A DNA stretch of 64,000 nucleotides from Lederbergia citrea (GCF_018343525.1 NZ_JAGYPH010000003.1:373486-437485); one strand, 5' to 3'; shown: positions 43,820 to 52,871, counted from the stretch's first letter. Numbers and translations are program-made. The notes: a model not told the origin generated them from the sequence alone.

Positions 43820-45967
43820 TTATTTCTTTACTCTCTCCCTTTTCCTTTTAAATTCAAACTGGATACTACCTTCCCGCTTATCTTGCCATACGATGTATGC
43901 ATCAAATGTTTTTTTTCCTTTAAATCCTTTGATTAGATTTGTCTTACCTTTATCAAGCAGTTTTTTTACATTCGTTTCGCTTAATGACTTTCCAAGCAGT
44001 TTCTTTGTCAATATGAATTTGCAACTCGCTGTTTTATACGCAGAGCAGCCGTAAATCCTCCCTTTGTCGACAACGCCCGCACCGCATATAGGACATGGTC
44101 CGAGCTGTTGATCCGCTTTTACCGCCGCCTTATACTGTTTCATATCCCATGACGCAGATTGCTGAATGGCATCTTGGACAAGTTTTTCAGCGAGCTTCTT
44201 TGACTGGTCGATAAAGTTTTTAGGTGGTGCCTCCCCTTGTCCTATTTCCTTTAAACGCTGTTCCCAGCGCCCTGTCAGTTCCGGCGATGCGAGCAAAGTA
44301 TCCTTTACTGCATCTATTAAAATAAACGCTTTTTGGCATGGAGCGACCCGGTGCTGGATTATTTCAATATAGTCCAGCTGTTTCAGGCGCTCGATAATAT
44401 TGGAGCGTGTACTTTCCTCCCCAAGACCCGACACAGCTTTCAACACTTTGCCTACTTCTTTATCTTCCACTGACTGGCCCACATTTTTCATTGCTGTAAT
44501 TAGCTCGCCTTCCGTAAAACGTTTTGGGGGAGTCGTTTTTCCTTCTGTCACTTTGACAGGATTTGCGACTCCTTGCTCCTTTTCTTTCACATCTGGAAGC
44601 AGCGCATCTTCTTCTTTTTGATCATCAAAGATTACAGTTCGCCAACCAGGTGTTAAAAGTTGTTTACCTTTCGTCATGAACTTATGCTCACTAACATTTG
44701 TTTGAATGCTTGTGTGGGAAAAAATCGCCGGACCATAATGAGCGGCAATCAAGGACCTGGCAATGATATCGTATATTTTCTGTTCATCATTGCTCAATCT
44801 ATTTAAAGGCGGAATTTTCTCTGTTGGGATGATGGCGTAATGATCTGAAACAAGTTTTTCATTTACATACCGCTTGTCCGATAAAATAGAACGCGATGTT
44901 TTCGCTGCCAGCTCCCGGTATGGTTCTAGTGCTCCGAGCTTTTTCAAAATTTCCGGAAAAACTTCAGCTTCCCCTTTTGTCACATGGTTGCTGTCTGTAC
45001 GCGGATAGGTCACATAAGACTTTTCGTACAATGATTGGGTTACTTCCAAGGTTTTTTTCGGAGAAAATTTGAAGCGTTTATTAGCAAGTGCCTGCAAAGT
45101 AGATAAGCTGTTAAAGGCAGGCGGCTGCACATGTTTTCGTTCAATCTTCACCTCTGCAATGAGGGCCTCTTTTCCATTCGTCGCTTCCTGAATGGCAACA
45201 GCATCTTCTTTCTTATCAAACCGTGTGCCATTTTCCATCGTGTACTTTCCTTCATATATTTTCCCATCCATATTAAAGGTCGCGACTACTTCAAAAAACG
45301 GTTTCGATACAAATTCTTGAATTTCCCTCTCCCTATTCACAATCATGGCGAGCGTTGGCGTTTGAACACGTCCAACGGAATAGACGGAACGCTCCACACC
45401 TTTCGATTGAATCAGTAAAGTGTAAACACGACTTGCATTCATGCCGATCAGCCAATCCGCGTAGCTTCTGGCCATCGCCTCAAAATAGAGTGGCTGGGTC
45501 GATTCAATCCTCAATAAATTTTGAAACGCTTTTTCTACCGCTTTTGGTGTCAAGCTATTTACCCAAAGCCGTCTCATTGGCTTTTTTACGCCGGACATGC
45601 GAATGACGAGTCGTACAATCAGTTCCCCTTCGCGTGCCGGGTCTCCTGCAGCAATGATTTCATTAACTCTTGGGTCTGTCAGAACGGCCTTCACTGCTTT
45701 GAATCTACTCGCTTTAGATGGGATCACTTTATATTTAAATGAATCTGGAATCATCGGAAGAGTCTCAAGCCGCCATTTTTTCAAGGAAGCATCCATCACA
45801 TGCGGCTCGGCAATTTCAAACAAATGCCCGCTGCACCAAGTCATTAGCGCACCTTGGGGAAACATCCCGCATGGCGCAATCTCAATATGCGTTCCTTTTT
45901 TTGAATGCTTGAATGGCGCTGCCAAAGCTTGGGCTTGCAATGCTTTCTCCGCTACAATTGCCTGCAT
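43820..45967 (-). CDS. topB: DNA topoisomerase III (TopB)
   Basis: A 715-aa type IA topoisomerase. The Toprim domain opens with MQAIVAEKALQA (catalytic Glu) and contains AAGDPAREGELI around residue 109; the active-site Tyr is Tyr321 in SYVTYPRTDSNHV. GLGEESTRSNIIERL marks the nucleotide-binding helix, and a C-terminal zinc ribbon (CPICGAGVV...GCSAYKTASCKF) ends the protein. It unlinks DNA in recombination and replication. ATG 45967 is placed by AAGGAGAG; the frame extends to 46000 without a site. The N-terminus lacks the usual PSVG after AEK, so it belongs to a divergent TopB group. Confidence 0.92.
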   Translation of the reverse strand: MQAIVAEKALQAQALAAPFKHSKKGTHIEIAPCGMFPQGALMTWCSGHLFEIAEPHVMDASLKKWRLETLPMIPDSFKYKVIPSKASRFKAVKAVLTDPRVNEIIAAGDPAREGELIVRLVIRMSGVKKPMRRLWVNSLTPKAVEKAFQNLLRIESTQPLYFEAMARSYADWLIGMNASRVYTLLIQSKGVERSVYSVGRVQTPTLAMIVNREREIQEFVSKPFFEVVATFNMDGKIYEGKYTMENGTRFDKKEDAVAIQEATNGKEALIAEVKIERKHVQPPAFNSLSTLQALANKRFKFSPKKTLEVTQSLYEKSYVTYPRTDSNHVTKGEAEVFPEILKKLGALEPYRELAAKTSRSILSDKRYVNEKLVSDHYAIIPTEKIPPLNRLSNDEQKIYDIIARSLIAAHYGPAIFSHTSIQTNVSEHKFMTKGKQLLTPGWRTVIFDDQKEEDALLPDVKEKEQGVANPVKVTEGKTTPPKRFTEGELITAMKNVGQSVEDKEVGKVLKAVSGLGEESTRSNIIERLKQLDYIEIIQHRVAPCQKAFILIDAVKDTLLASPELTGRWEQRLKEIGQGEAPPKNFIDQSKKLAEKLVQDAIQQSASWDMKQYKAAVKADQQLGPCPICGAGVVDKGRIYGCSAYKTASCKFILTKKLLGKSLSETNVKKLLDKGKTNLIKGFKGKKTFDAYIVWQDKREGSIQFEFKRKRERVKK

Positions 45968-46048
45968 GTTTTTCTCTCCTTCATCAAAATAAAAACACAC
46001 GTTCGTTTATTATCATTGTAAACGATGGCGTGTATTTTTGTAATAGCA

Positions 46049-46921
46049 TTATTCACTTTTTTTCTTTCCGACTAAAATATTTAAATCCACGGTAATATCC
46101 ATTGAAAGCATTTCGCTCATTCTTCTCAGCTTCTTCTCATTTGCCGACCAGGATAATGGGGTCATCTTTACCAACTCATTTAAAAGCGGTTGTTCCAAAT
46201 GAGTACTGTAACGGACGCTTTGTGAATTTACCAAATCAAATTTCTCTTCAAATCTTGCCAAAGTTTTTTCATTATCAAAGGCTTCCCTTTCCTCATAGAA
46301 AACTTCTCGTAATTCCTTTAGATAATCTTGGTTCGGAATTACTTTTATGAGAAAGCCATCGTCTGTAAGTAATCTGTCAAACTCAGCGTAATTAGATGGA
46401 GATAAAATGTTTAAAATGAATGGAAATTTATCGCTGGCGAGAGGACAGTTTGCCAAATCAGCGACAAGCCAAATCGTTTTTGTCGATTTACTTGCTGCAA
46501 GCTGGACGCCTTCTTTTGAAATATCCGCACCAAATCCAATGGTGTCACTAGCCACATAATCTTGAATTTGTGCTAAATGCGACCCTTCGCCACATCCTGC
46601 ATCTAAAATCGCAGTACCATGGTTTTGGCCGATTTCCTTTTCAATGAGTTTCCCAATTGTTTCTACGAGCGGGTGAAAAAATCCACTCTCAGCGATTTTT
46701 TGCCGGGAATGAAATAAAGCTTTATCATATTTCGTATTAATCGATTGTGCCAGCATATGGATATAGCCCTTTTTTGCCAAATCATAGCTATGTCCTTTTA
46801 TACAAATGAGTGTGTGATCATTGTCCATAGACATCTGGTTGGAACAAATCGGACATCTAAAAAAATGCGCATGTTTCGAAATAATTTTGGCGGCAATCTC
46901 TTTTTTGCTCTGTTGGGACAA
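46049..46921 (-). CDS. RlmA-like 23S rRNA (guanine-N1)-methyltransferase
   Basis: A 290-aa protein with an N-terminal zinc finger (FRCPICSNQM, then a Cys and His in LICIKGHSYDLAKKGY) and a class I methyltransferase domain with ILDAGCGEGSHL (SAM motif I, about residue 106) and LNILSPSNYAEF. The layout matches RlmA, which methylates G745 or G748 of 23S rRNA; RlmA(II) changes tylosin resistance. TTG 46921 is 8 nt after GGGAGG. Which guanine is modified cannot be read from sequence. Confidence 0.87.
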   Translation of the reverse strand: MSQQSKKEIAAKIISKHAHFFRCPICSNQMSMDNDHTLICIKGHSYDLAKKGYIHMLAQSINTKYDKALFHSRQKIAESGFFHPLVETIGKLIEKEIGQNHGTAILDAGCGEGSHLAQIQDYVASDTIGFGADISKEGVQLAASKSTKTIWLVADLANCPLASDKFPFILNILSPSNYAEFDRLLTDDGFLIKVIPNQDYLKELREVFYEEREAFDNEKTLARFEEKFDLVNSQSVRYSTHLEQPLLNELVKMTPLSWSANEKKLRRMSEMLSMDITVDLNILVGKKKSE

Positions 46922-47067
46922 AATTATGACCTCCCTTGTCCTTTATCATAACATTATTTTATATTCATCCGCGCCTAGAGTTTAGTCGATTTCCTTTTTG
47001 TATAAATAATATGTATAGCGAAAAACTAACCTATCTATCATTAAAATTATCCAAAGGAGTTTTTTTA

Positions 47068-47925
47068 GTGAACAAAGATCTTTCTTACGGAAATGACTAT
47101 AAATACATTCCGGCGACATCAGTAAATAGTGGTGATGGAATCGAAGTCCTTCCCGATTTATACTGTCATACCATTCAAATTGTTAATATCATCCTAGTTG
47201 GAAAACCTGATTCTAAAGATTTTGTATTAGTTGATGCGGGTATGCCGAATTCGGCTGATAAAATAATTACAACAATAGAGAACCGTTTTGGAGAAAATAG
47301 TCGTCCGAAGGCTATTTTATTAACTCACGGTCACTTTGACCATGTTGGAGCAATCATCGATTTAGTTAAACATTGGGGTATTCCCGTATATGCCCATGAA
47401 TTAGAACTTCCTTTTCTTACAGGGAAAATGAGTTACCCAGAAGCAGATCCCACTGTTGAAGGTGGAATGGTCGCTAAAATGTCACCTATGTTCCCGAATG
47501 AACCGATTAACTTAGGAAGTAATGTAGAAAAGCTTCCTTCAGATGGAAGTGTTCCTCATCTGCCAGAATTCCGTTGGATTCATACGCCCGGACATTCACC
47601 TGGACATGTATCGTTTTTCAGGGAAGCAGACAGGGCTTTGATTGCTGGTGACGCATTTGTTACCGTTAAACAAGAATATCTTTATAAAGTATTGACGCAA
47701 GAACAAGAAATTAGCGGCCCTCCAAGATATTTTACCCCTGACTGGGCGGCAGCCTTTGAATCGGTCAAAAAGTTGGAGGCTTTAAAACCAAAAACAGCGA
47801 TAACGGGTCATGGTTTACCAATGTCAGGTGAATTGTTAGAAAGCAGTTTAAAAAAGCTTGTTGAGGAATTCGATCAGATCGCCATTCCTGACCATGGCAA
47901 ATATATAGATAAACATTCACACTAA
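47068..47925 (+). CDS. MBL-fold metallo-hydrolase
   Basis: A 285-aa metallo-beta-lactamase-fold protein: THGHFDHVGA (HxHxDH zinc motif), HTPGHSPGHVSF, LIAGDAF (bridging Asp) and AITGHGLPMSG (last His). Cytosolic. The substrate is not evident; glyoxalase II-like and beta-lactamase-like hydrolases share this core. GTG 47068 is 8 nt after AAAGGAG; the longer open frame has no site. It is followed by a 24-bp palindrome that overlaps the stop codon. Confidence 0.88.
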   Translation: MNKDLSYGNDYKYIPATSVNSGDGIEVLPDLYCHTIQIVNIILVGKPDSKDFVLVDAGMPNSADKIITTIENRFGENSRPKAILLTHGHFDHVGAIIDLVKHWGIPVYAHELELPFLTGKMSYPEADPTVEGGMVAKMSPMFPNEPINLGSNVEKLPSDGSVPHLPEFRWIHTPGHSPGHVSFFREADRALIAGDAFVTVKQEYLYKVLTQEQEISGPPRYFTPDWAAAFESVKKLEALKPKTAITGHGLPMSGELLESSLKKLVEEFDQIAIPDHGKYIDKHSH

Positions 47926-47946
47926 CAAAGGCTGCAGCCTTTGTTA
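47923..47946. repeat. 24-bp perfect palindrome at the MBL stop codon (copy 1)
   Basis: TAACAAAGGCTGCAGCCTTTGTTA; its 22-bp core recurs exactly at 48606-48627. It overlaps the TAA stop of the MBL gene and probably forms its terminator stem, but no T-run follows here. Confidence 0.8.
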
Positions 47947-47983
47947 ATGTGAGGATCTATTAATACTGTTGATTTCCACTTCA

Positions 47984-48090
47984 GGCACTTCGCTTTCCGC
48001 GGGGCGAGTGGCAAGCCTCCTCGGGCTTCGCCCTGTGGGGTCTTGCCTATCTCGCATCTCCCGCAGGAGTCTTCGTGCCTTCCGCTCCAA
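47984..48090. repeat. Left inverted repeat flanking the IS110 remnant
   Basis: A GC-rich segment of about 105 bp. It contains CGCTTTCCGCGGGGCGAG (47991-48008) and TCTCGCATCTCCCGCAGGAG, both present in reverse complement in the right copy (48431-48530). Confidence 0.8.
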
Positions 48091-48099
48091 TCAACGTAT

Positions 48100-48360
48100 T
48101 TACAATATAATGAGGCTTACTCTGGGGTTGCCTTTTTAAATGGTCATAAAAATCAACGTTATGATTTTCTGCCTGTTTTAATAAGTAATCTATGCGTTTC
48201 TTTAATGATTGAAAACCTGATACAGTGTGTTCCAACTCCCTTCGTGATGACAACGTTGACTATCATCATAGACAACGATTGTACTTTTCCCCATACTTAC
48301 GTCAAGTGCAACGACATATTTCGTCTTTTTTTCCTCTTTATTAACATAGAAGTCTCCACA
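48100..48360 (-). pseudogene. IS110-family transposase N-terminal remnant, frameshifted
   Basis: On the minus strand one frame encodes KTKYVVALDVSMGKSTIVVYDD, the typical N-terminus of an IS110-type DEDD transposase with its first catalytic Asp. After about 48240 the homology continues in another frame as RRELEHTVSGFQSLKKRIDYLL and then VDFYDHLKRQPQSKP. The remaining roughly 300 residues of the enzyme are absent. It is inactive. Confidence 0.75.
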
Positions 48361-48430
48361 GGTTAAGGATAAATATTGTCATGATAATGGTCAAAATGCT
48401 ATCGAGAAGGATGAATTATTGGTTAGGAGG

Positions 48431-48530
48431 AGCGTTCGCTCGACTCCTGCGGGAAATGCGAGACAGCCGAGACCCTGCAGGAGCGTAGCGACGAAGCGGC
48501 TCGGCGCTCGCCCCGCGGAAAGCGAGCGGT
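48431..48530. repeat. Right inverted repeat flanking the IS110 remnant
   Basis: The reverse complement of the 47984-48090 segment: GACTCCTGCGGGAAATGCGAGA at its left end and CTCGCCCCGCGGAAAGCG at 48507-48524 match the left copy (18/18 for the latter); the middle has diverged. Confidence 0.8.
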
Positions 48531-48572
48531 AAGCTTTGGAAAACCTGCTCTATCCTATTTAAAATTAAAGAC

Positions 48573-48600
48573 TGTAGACAATATCTCGAGTTTGTCTACA
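48573..48600. terminator. Hairpin upstream of the two-component operon
   Basis: TGTAGACA (48573-48580) pairs with TGTCTACA (48593-48600). It directly precedes the second palindrome and may be part of a double terminator. Confidence 0.5.
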
Positions 48601-48605
48601 ATCTA

Positions 48606-48634
48606 AACAAAGGCTGCAGCCTTTGTTTTTTTAT
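48606..48634 (+). terminator. 22-bp palindrome copy 2 with T-run
   Basis: AACAAAGGCTGCAGCCTTTGTT (48606-48627) followed by further T residues. It is identical to the core at 47924-47945, 682 bp away. With its T-run it looks like the original terminator. Confidence 0.8.
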
Positions 48635-48736
48635 GTCGAAGACAATTTCCGAATTTTTTTAACCTTCTTCAACTTTTTTACTCAATTGTCAAATATAATG
48701 AAGTTAAAAAGAGTAATGTTGAGGGGGGTCTGTACC

Positions 48737-49444
48737 ATGAGAGAAGGAAAAATATTAGTAGTAGAAGATGAATTATCGATACGAAAATTAATTACCTTTA
48801 ATCTGCAGCGCTCAAATTTTGAAGTAATCGAAGCGGGCGATGGGGAACAGGCATTAATATTTATTAAGGATCATAAACCTTCATTAATTTTATTGGATTT
48901 AACCTTGCCAGATATGGATGGGCTTGACCTATGTGCACAAATAACAGAAAACTATCCGGGAATTCCAATCATTATCGTCTCCGCCAGAGGACAAGATATG
49001 GAAAAGATTATGGGCTTAGAACTCGGGGCTGATGATTATATTGTGAAACCATTTAATCCCCTCGAGCTCATCGCTAGGATCCGCTCCGTACTAAGAAGAT
49101 CAAAAAGCAAATCTATAGCAGCTAATCCCCACCAGGTCACTACCGGTCCGTTTGTTATCGAATTAAAAACACAAAGAGTCTATAAAGGTGGAAAACTAAT
49201 AAAATTAACGATACGCGAATTCCAAATGATGAAATTATTTACGGAAAAACTTAACGAACCGATTACAAGGGACGAACTCCTTGATGAAATCTGGGGTTTA
49301 AACTATTTTGGCGACCCGAAAACAGTGGACGTACATATTCGGAGGTTAAGAGAAAAAATTGAAGATGACCCTTCCAATCCTTTATTTCTTAAAACGGTCT
49401 GGGGATACGGCTACTCCTTTCTCGAGAGTGAGGAGATGCAATGA
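48737..49444 (+). CDS. OmpR/PhoB-family response regulator
   Basis: A 235-aa regulator: receiver domain with acidic pocket VVEDE, phospho-acceptor Asp in LILLDLTLPD and Lys in DYIVKPF, followed by a winged-helix DNA-binding domain (VDVHIRRLREKIED, WGYGYSF). ATG 48737 is 7 nt after GAGGGGGG; the frame runs open to 48623 without a site. It is coupled to the histidine kinase by ATGA. A TATAAT box lies about 45 bp upstream. The regulon is unknown; the adjacent lipoprotein is a likely target. Confidence 0.93.
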   Translation: MREGKILVVEDELSIRKLITFNLQRSNFEVIEAGDGEQALIFIKDHKPSLILLDLTLPDMDGLDLCAQITENYPGIPIIIVSARGQDMEKIMGLELGADDYIVKPFNPLELIARIRSVLRRSKSKSIAANPHQVTTGPFVIELKTQRVYKGGKLIKLTIREFQMMKLFTEKLNEPITRDELLDEIWGLNYFGDPKTVDVHIRRLREKIEDDPSNPLFLKTVWGYGYSFLESEEMQ

Positions 49445-50826
49445 AAGAAGGAATTAAAAGAAGGTTGGTTTTAAGTTATTTACTTTTAATTATCTTCGCA
49501 GTCGTCTTATTTGAGACGATTATTTTATCGGCATTAATGGTTTATTACAAAGGCGGAGTGCAACAAACACTCCGGGATCAAGGAGCGATGTTTGCTTCCT
49601 TTTATGAACAGGAACTAATTGAGGGCAGATACGAGAAAGAAGCCGAACAACTTTTATCACAGTACAACTTCCTTGTTAACGTACATGCTCAGCTTATTGA
49701 CGAAAAAGGCAATGTATTGGCTGAGTCTCACAAAAGTAATGTAAAAAATATTTTGCAGGAAGAGGATGTTCAAAGTGGGCTTAGCGGTAAAACCGGCTAT
49801 TGGACAGGAAAACTTAATAATGAAAAAGTCATGTCCGTTACCTACCCCTTGAAATCCAGCAGCACCGCCGTTGGTGCAATTCGGTTAACAACCTCGCTTG
49901 CACCATTGAATGCTGTCTTTACGGAGAATGCGTTCATACTTCTTGCAATTGGCAGCATAGTCATCATGTTGGCAGCCGTAATCAGTTTCTTCCTAGCAGG
50001 AACAATCACCAAGCCAGTCAGTCAACTCATTATAGGAGCTGAGCAAATGGCCGCAGGAAAATTTTCAACAAGGGTACCAAAGAATAAAGATGATGAACTC
50101 GGCCGACTGGCAGACACATTAAATTATATGGCACAGCAGGTAGAGGAACATGAAAAGCTAAAAAATGAATTTATCGCTTCTGTAAGCCACGACCTTCGCA
50201 CCCCGCTGACGTCCGTCCAAGGCTGGGCAATTACTTTACACTCCATGGCCAAGGATGATTTATTTCAGGAAGGACTTGAAATTATTACAAATGAAAGCGA
50301 GCGATTATCTCGCCTTCTCGGTGATTTACTTGACTTATCAAGCTTATCAAGCGGAAGACTTTCCTTTGTATTTGAGGAAGTTGACCTTCCTGCCCTCATT
50401 GAAAAGGTTATTCACCAGCTGCAGCCTAGAGCCGAGAGACAAGGTATCCATCTGATAACTAATATAAATGCAGATATTAAGACTATTAGGGCTGATGAAA
50501 ACAGATTAATACAAGTGTTTATAAATTTGCTTGATAATGCCCTTAAGTATACTCCTCAGGACGGGGAAATTAGCACTTCTCTGGAAAATGGAGATGATCA
50601 CTCAATCATCATTAAAATTATCGATACGGGCATCGGCATACCAGTGGATCAATTAGATGCAATTAAAGATAAATTTGTTAAAGGGAAGACACAAGAATCA
50701 GGAACAGGTCTAGGACTGGCCATTTGTGAGGAAATTATCAAAGGTCATCAAGGCACAATCAATTTGGAAAGCAATACTGGTGAAGGAACAATAGTGGTTA
50801 TCACCCTTCCTGTAACCAGTATGTAA
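49441..50826 (+). CDS. Sensor histidine kinase (membrane, HAMP-HisKA-HATPase)
   Basis: A 461-aa kinase with an N-terminal membrane segment (about 10-35), an extracytoplasmic sensor domain to about 155, a second membrane segment, HAMP (FLAGTITKPVSQL), the phospho-acceptor His in SVSHDLRTPLTS, N box NLLDNALKYTP, G1 IIDTGIGIP and G2 GTGLGLAICE. It phosphorylates the regulator encoded just upstream. The signal is unknown. Its stop is 79 bp before the lipoprotein gene. Confidence 0.95.
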   Translation: MKEGIKRRLVLSYLLLIIFAVVLFETIILSALMVYYKGGVQQTLRDQGAMFASFYEQELIEGRYEKEAEQLLSQYNFLVNVHAQLIDEKGNVLAESHKSNVKNILQEEDVQSGLSGKTGYWTGKLNNEKVMSVTYPLKSSSTAVGAIRLTTSLAPLNAVFTENAFILLAIGSIVIMLAAVISFFLAGTITKPVSQLIIGAEQMAAGKFSTRVPKNKDDELGRLADTLNYMAQQVEEHEKLKNEFIASVSHDLRTPLTSVQGWAITLHSMAKDDLFQEGLEIITNESERLSRLLGDLLDLSSLSSGRLSFVFEEVDLPALIEKVIHQLQPRAERQGIHLITNINADIKTIRADENRLIQVFINLLDNALKYTPQDGEISTSLENGDDHSIIIKIIDTGIGIPVDQLDAIKDKFVKGKTQESGTGLGLAICEEIIKGHQGTINLESNTGEGTIVVITLPVTSM

Positions 50827-50905
50827 CCTTTTTCAATCGAATGATAACGACTTTCCTACCATTAATAAGTATAGTGAGCTCAAAAGAGCATTGGAGGATA
50901 TTAAA

Positions 50906-52609
50906 ATGGAAAAGAGACGTGTTTCATTGACATGTCTGGTAGCAGCTTCTTTAGTGTTAGGTGGCTGTAACATATTACCCGAACCTGGCAGTTTGATACA
51001 AGTGCCTAAGCAAGTGGCAGCAACTTCTGCCGATAGCGAAAGTGTATATGAACTGGCAAAAAAATATTTACCGAAAGGAACCGTTTTATTGACTGCTAAC
51101 GCTCCTATCGGTACAGATGCGGTATTATGTGCCGATTTGGATGGTGATGGGCAAGATGAAGCAGTTGTCTTTTACCAATCAAAAAACAACGCTGATCAAG
51201 TCGGTCTATTTATTTTAAAGAAACAAAATGGGAAATGGGAAAAGGTATTTGCCAAGAAAGGCTCAGGATACGATGTTAGCTGGGCAAGTGCCTCAGATCT
51301 TACAGGGGATGGAGTAAAGGAACTTCTCGTTGGTTGGAAAATTGGCAGTTCAGCCGGAAATGTTCTAGATGTTTATACGTGGAAACAAAGCGGCGTTGAG
51401 CAGCTTACGAAAGTTAATTATCATGACCTTGACATGATTGAAATAGAAAATGATCCAAAAACAAGGCTTGCTGTTTGGAAAAAAGATGTCAACGATATTT
51501 ATAATATCGATTTATTACAATGGAATAATGGATTATTAATCTCTGATAAGAAGAATTATCCAGCGTACTTTCCTGAAGCCGTCAAGTATTATCAACGCAG
51601 AACCGAAGCGGTACCTGATGCTGCTTACTATTGGTATTATCTAGCAGACGCTTATTTAAAGGCCAATTATCCTGAGCAAGCCTTGCTCGCCGTTAACAAA
51701 GGGATGGCGCATAAAATGGTCGTGCCGAGCTATAACCAGTTTACGGATCTCAAGGAGAAAATTGAAAAAACGCTAGAGCAAAATGACAATTCAGATTTCC
51801 AATACGAAATCCGCGATGCGGGAATTACGATTGATGTTCCCCGGGAGATTGCACCCTATATTTCCTTCGAGGAAAACAATGGTACGATGAATAGCTATGT
51901 AGTGTCCGTTTTTGTATCTCCTTATGAGAATCAAAAAGAGCTATTGTTTTCGATTGAAATCTATTCAAAGGATATGTATATACCGGAAAAGGATGCCGAT
52001 CTAGAAGAAATTGCCGAGACGGAGGAATTCCTTTATGTTGCTCGACGAGGAAATAGAGACTTAACTTTTGAAGAATCGAATATTTATGAACAGAGTGTTA
52101 CATTAATAGAAAAAATGATTGCCAATGTACGTCCTGGTCTCGTATACCCAGAGTATACCAGCCTTAAATATTTATCTGTTATTGAGCAGGTAAAAGTAGC
52201 GGTAAACAAATACTGGGATGTAGTTAGAGGCGGAACGATGCCTAGTAAGATAGCTGAATCATTCACTCATAATGAAACTGACTATCGTTATATGGGATCC
52301 GATTTAAACTCTTCCGAAAAACTAAATGAATTTCTTTCGGAATCCTATACATCAGGGGCAATCCGCTCTTATATTGAACGCTCTGGAATCATTGAGCACG
52401 ATGGAATACTCGCCCAACCGAATGCAGATGGCGGCTCACTTTTAAATTATGAAAAAGCAACCGTAGTTCGAGAAAAAGACAATGGAACGGAAAAAGAATA
52501 TGACCTGAAAGTTCCACTAGGTACCAGCCTTTCCTTTGAATACGTTCATGTTGTATTTTCTAAAACGAAGGATGGCTGGAAAATCTCTTCAGATATTGGT
52601 ACGTTTTAG
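50906..52609 (+). CDS. Lipoprotein with FG-GAP/VCBS-like repeats, function unknown
   Basis: A 567-aa predicted lipoprotein with lipobox LVLGGC (Cys21). Residues about 65-130 contain acidic repeats ADLDGDGQDEAVVFY and SDLTGDGVKELLVGW like the calcium-binding loops of FG-GAP beta-propellers. A middle helical part (EAVKYYQRRTEAVPDAAYYWYYLADAYLKANYP) resembles a TPR. The C-terminal half is not recognised. ATG 50906 is 8 nt after GGAGG. Directly downstream of the two-component pair, it may be their target or a signal partner. It is followed by a 52-bp array. Confidence 0.8.
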   Translation: MEKRRVSLTCLVAASLVLGGCNILPEPGSLIQVPKQVAATSADSESVYELAKKYLPKGTVLLTANAPIGTDAVLCADLDGDGQDEAVVFYQSKNNADQVGLFILKKQNGKWEKVFAKKGSGYDVSWASASDLTGDGVKELLVGWKIGSSAGNVLDVYTWKQSGVEQLTKVNYHDLDMIEIENDPKTRLAVWKKDVNDIYNIDLLQWNNGLLISDKKNYPAYFPEAVKYYQRRTEAVPDAAYYWYYLADAYLKANYPEQALLAVNKGMAHKMVVPSYNQFTDLKEKIEKTLEQNDNSDFQYEIRDAGITIDVPREIAPYISFEENNGTMNSYVVSVFVSPYENQKELLFSIEIYSKDMYIPEKDADLEEIAETEEFLYVARRGNRDLTFEESNIYEQSVTLIEKMIANVRPGLVYPEYTSLKYLSVIEQVKVAVNKYWDVVRGGTMPSKIAESFTHNETDYRYMGSDLNSSEKLNEFLSESYTSGAIRSYIERSGIIEHDGILAQPNADGGSLLNYEKATVVREKDNGTEKEYDLKVPLGTSLSFEYVHVVFSKTKDGWKISSDIGTF

Positions 52610-52635
52610 TGAAGTTTGGTGAAGAAAGGAGCACT

Positions 52636-52791
52636 CCATTTACCGAATGAAGTAAATGAAGGCTCTTACGGTCAATGGGAGCGCGTTCGATTTACCGGAA
52701 TAAGAAATTAAGTACTCTTACGGTCAATCGATGGGCGTCCGATTTACCCTAAAAAGAAAATAAACACTCTTACGGTCAATCGATGGCTATG
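52636..52791. repeat. 52-bp tandem repeat array (3 copies), same family as 35531-35790
   Basis: Units of exactly 52 bp start at 52636, 52688 and 52740, each beginning C(C/G)ATTTACC and sharing CTCTTACGGTCAAT. Conserved positions with the 35.5-kb array are CGATT(G/T)ACCG at the start, A-rich middle, AAGT near position 25 and GGT(C/A)AATCGAT near position 37. GGTCAATCG and CGATTTACC can pair across the boundary with one mismatch. It lies after the lipoprotein gene. Confidence 0.9.
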
Positions 52792-52814
52792 AATCGTGAA
52801 ATTATGTGAAGGCT

Positions 52815-52860
52815 GTCCAGAAAGTCAGTGAAAACTGACTATATCTGGACTCCTCTTTAT
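52815..52860 (+). terminator. Two-part hairpin terminator after the lipoprotein gene and array
   Basis: GTCCAGA (52815-52821) pairs with TCTGGAC (52844-52850) and inside it AGTCAGT (52823-52829) with ACTGACT (52834-52840), loop GAAA; then TCCTCTTTATTTT. Confidence 0.75.
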
Positions 52861-52871
52861 TTTAGAAACAA

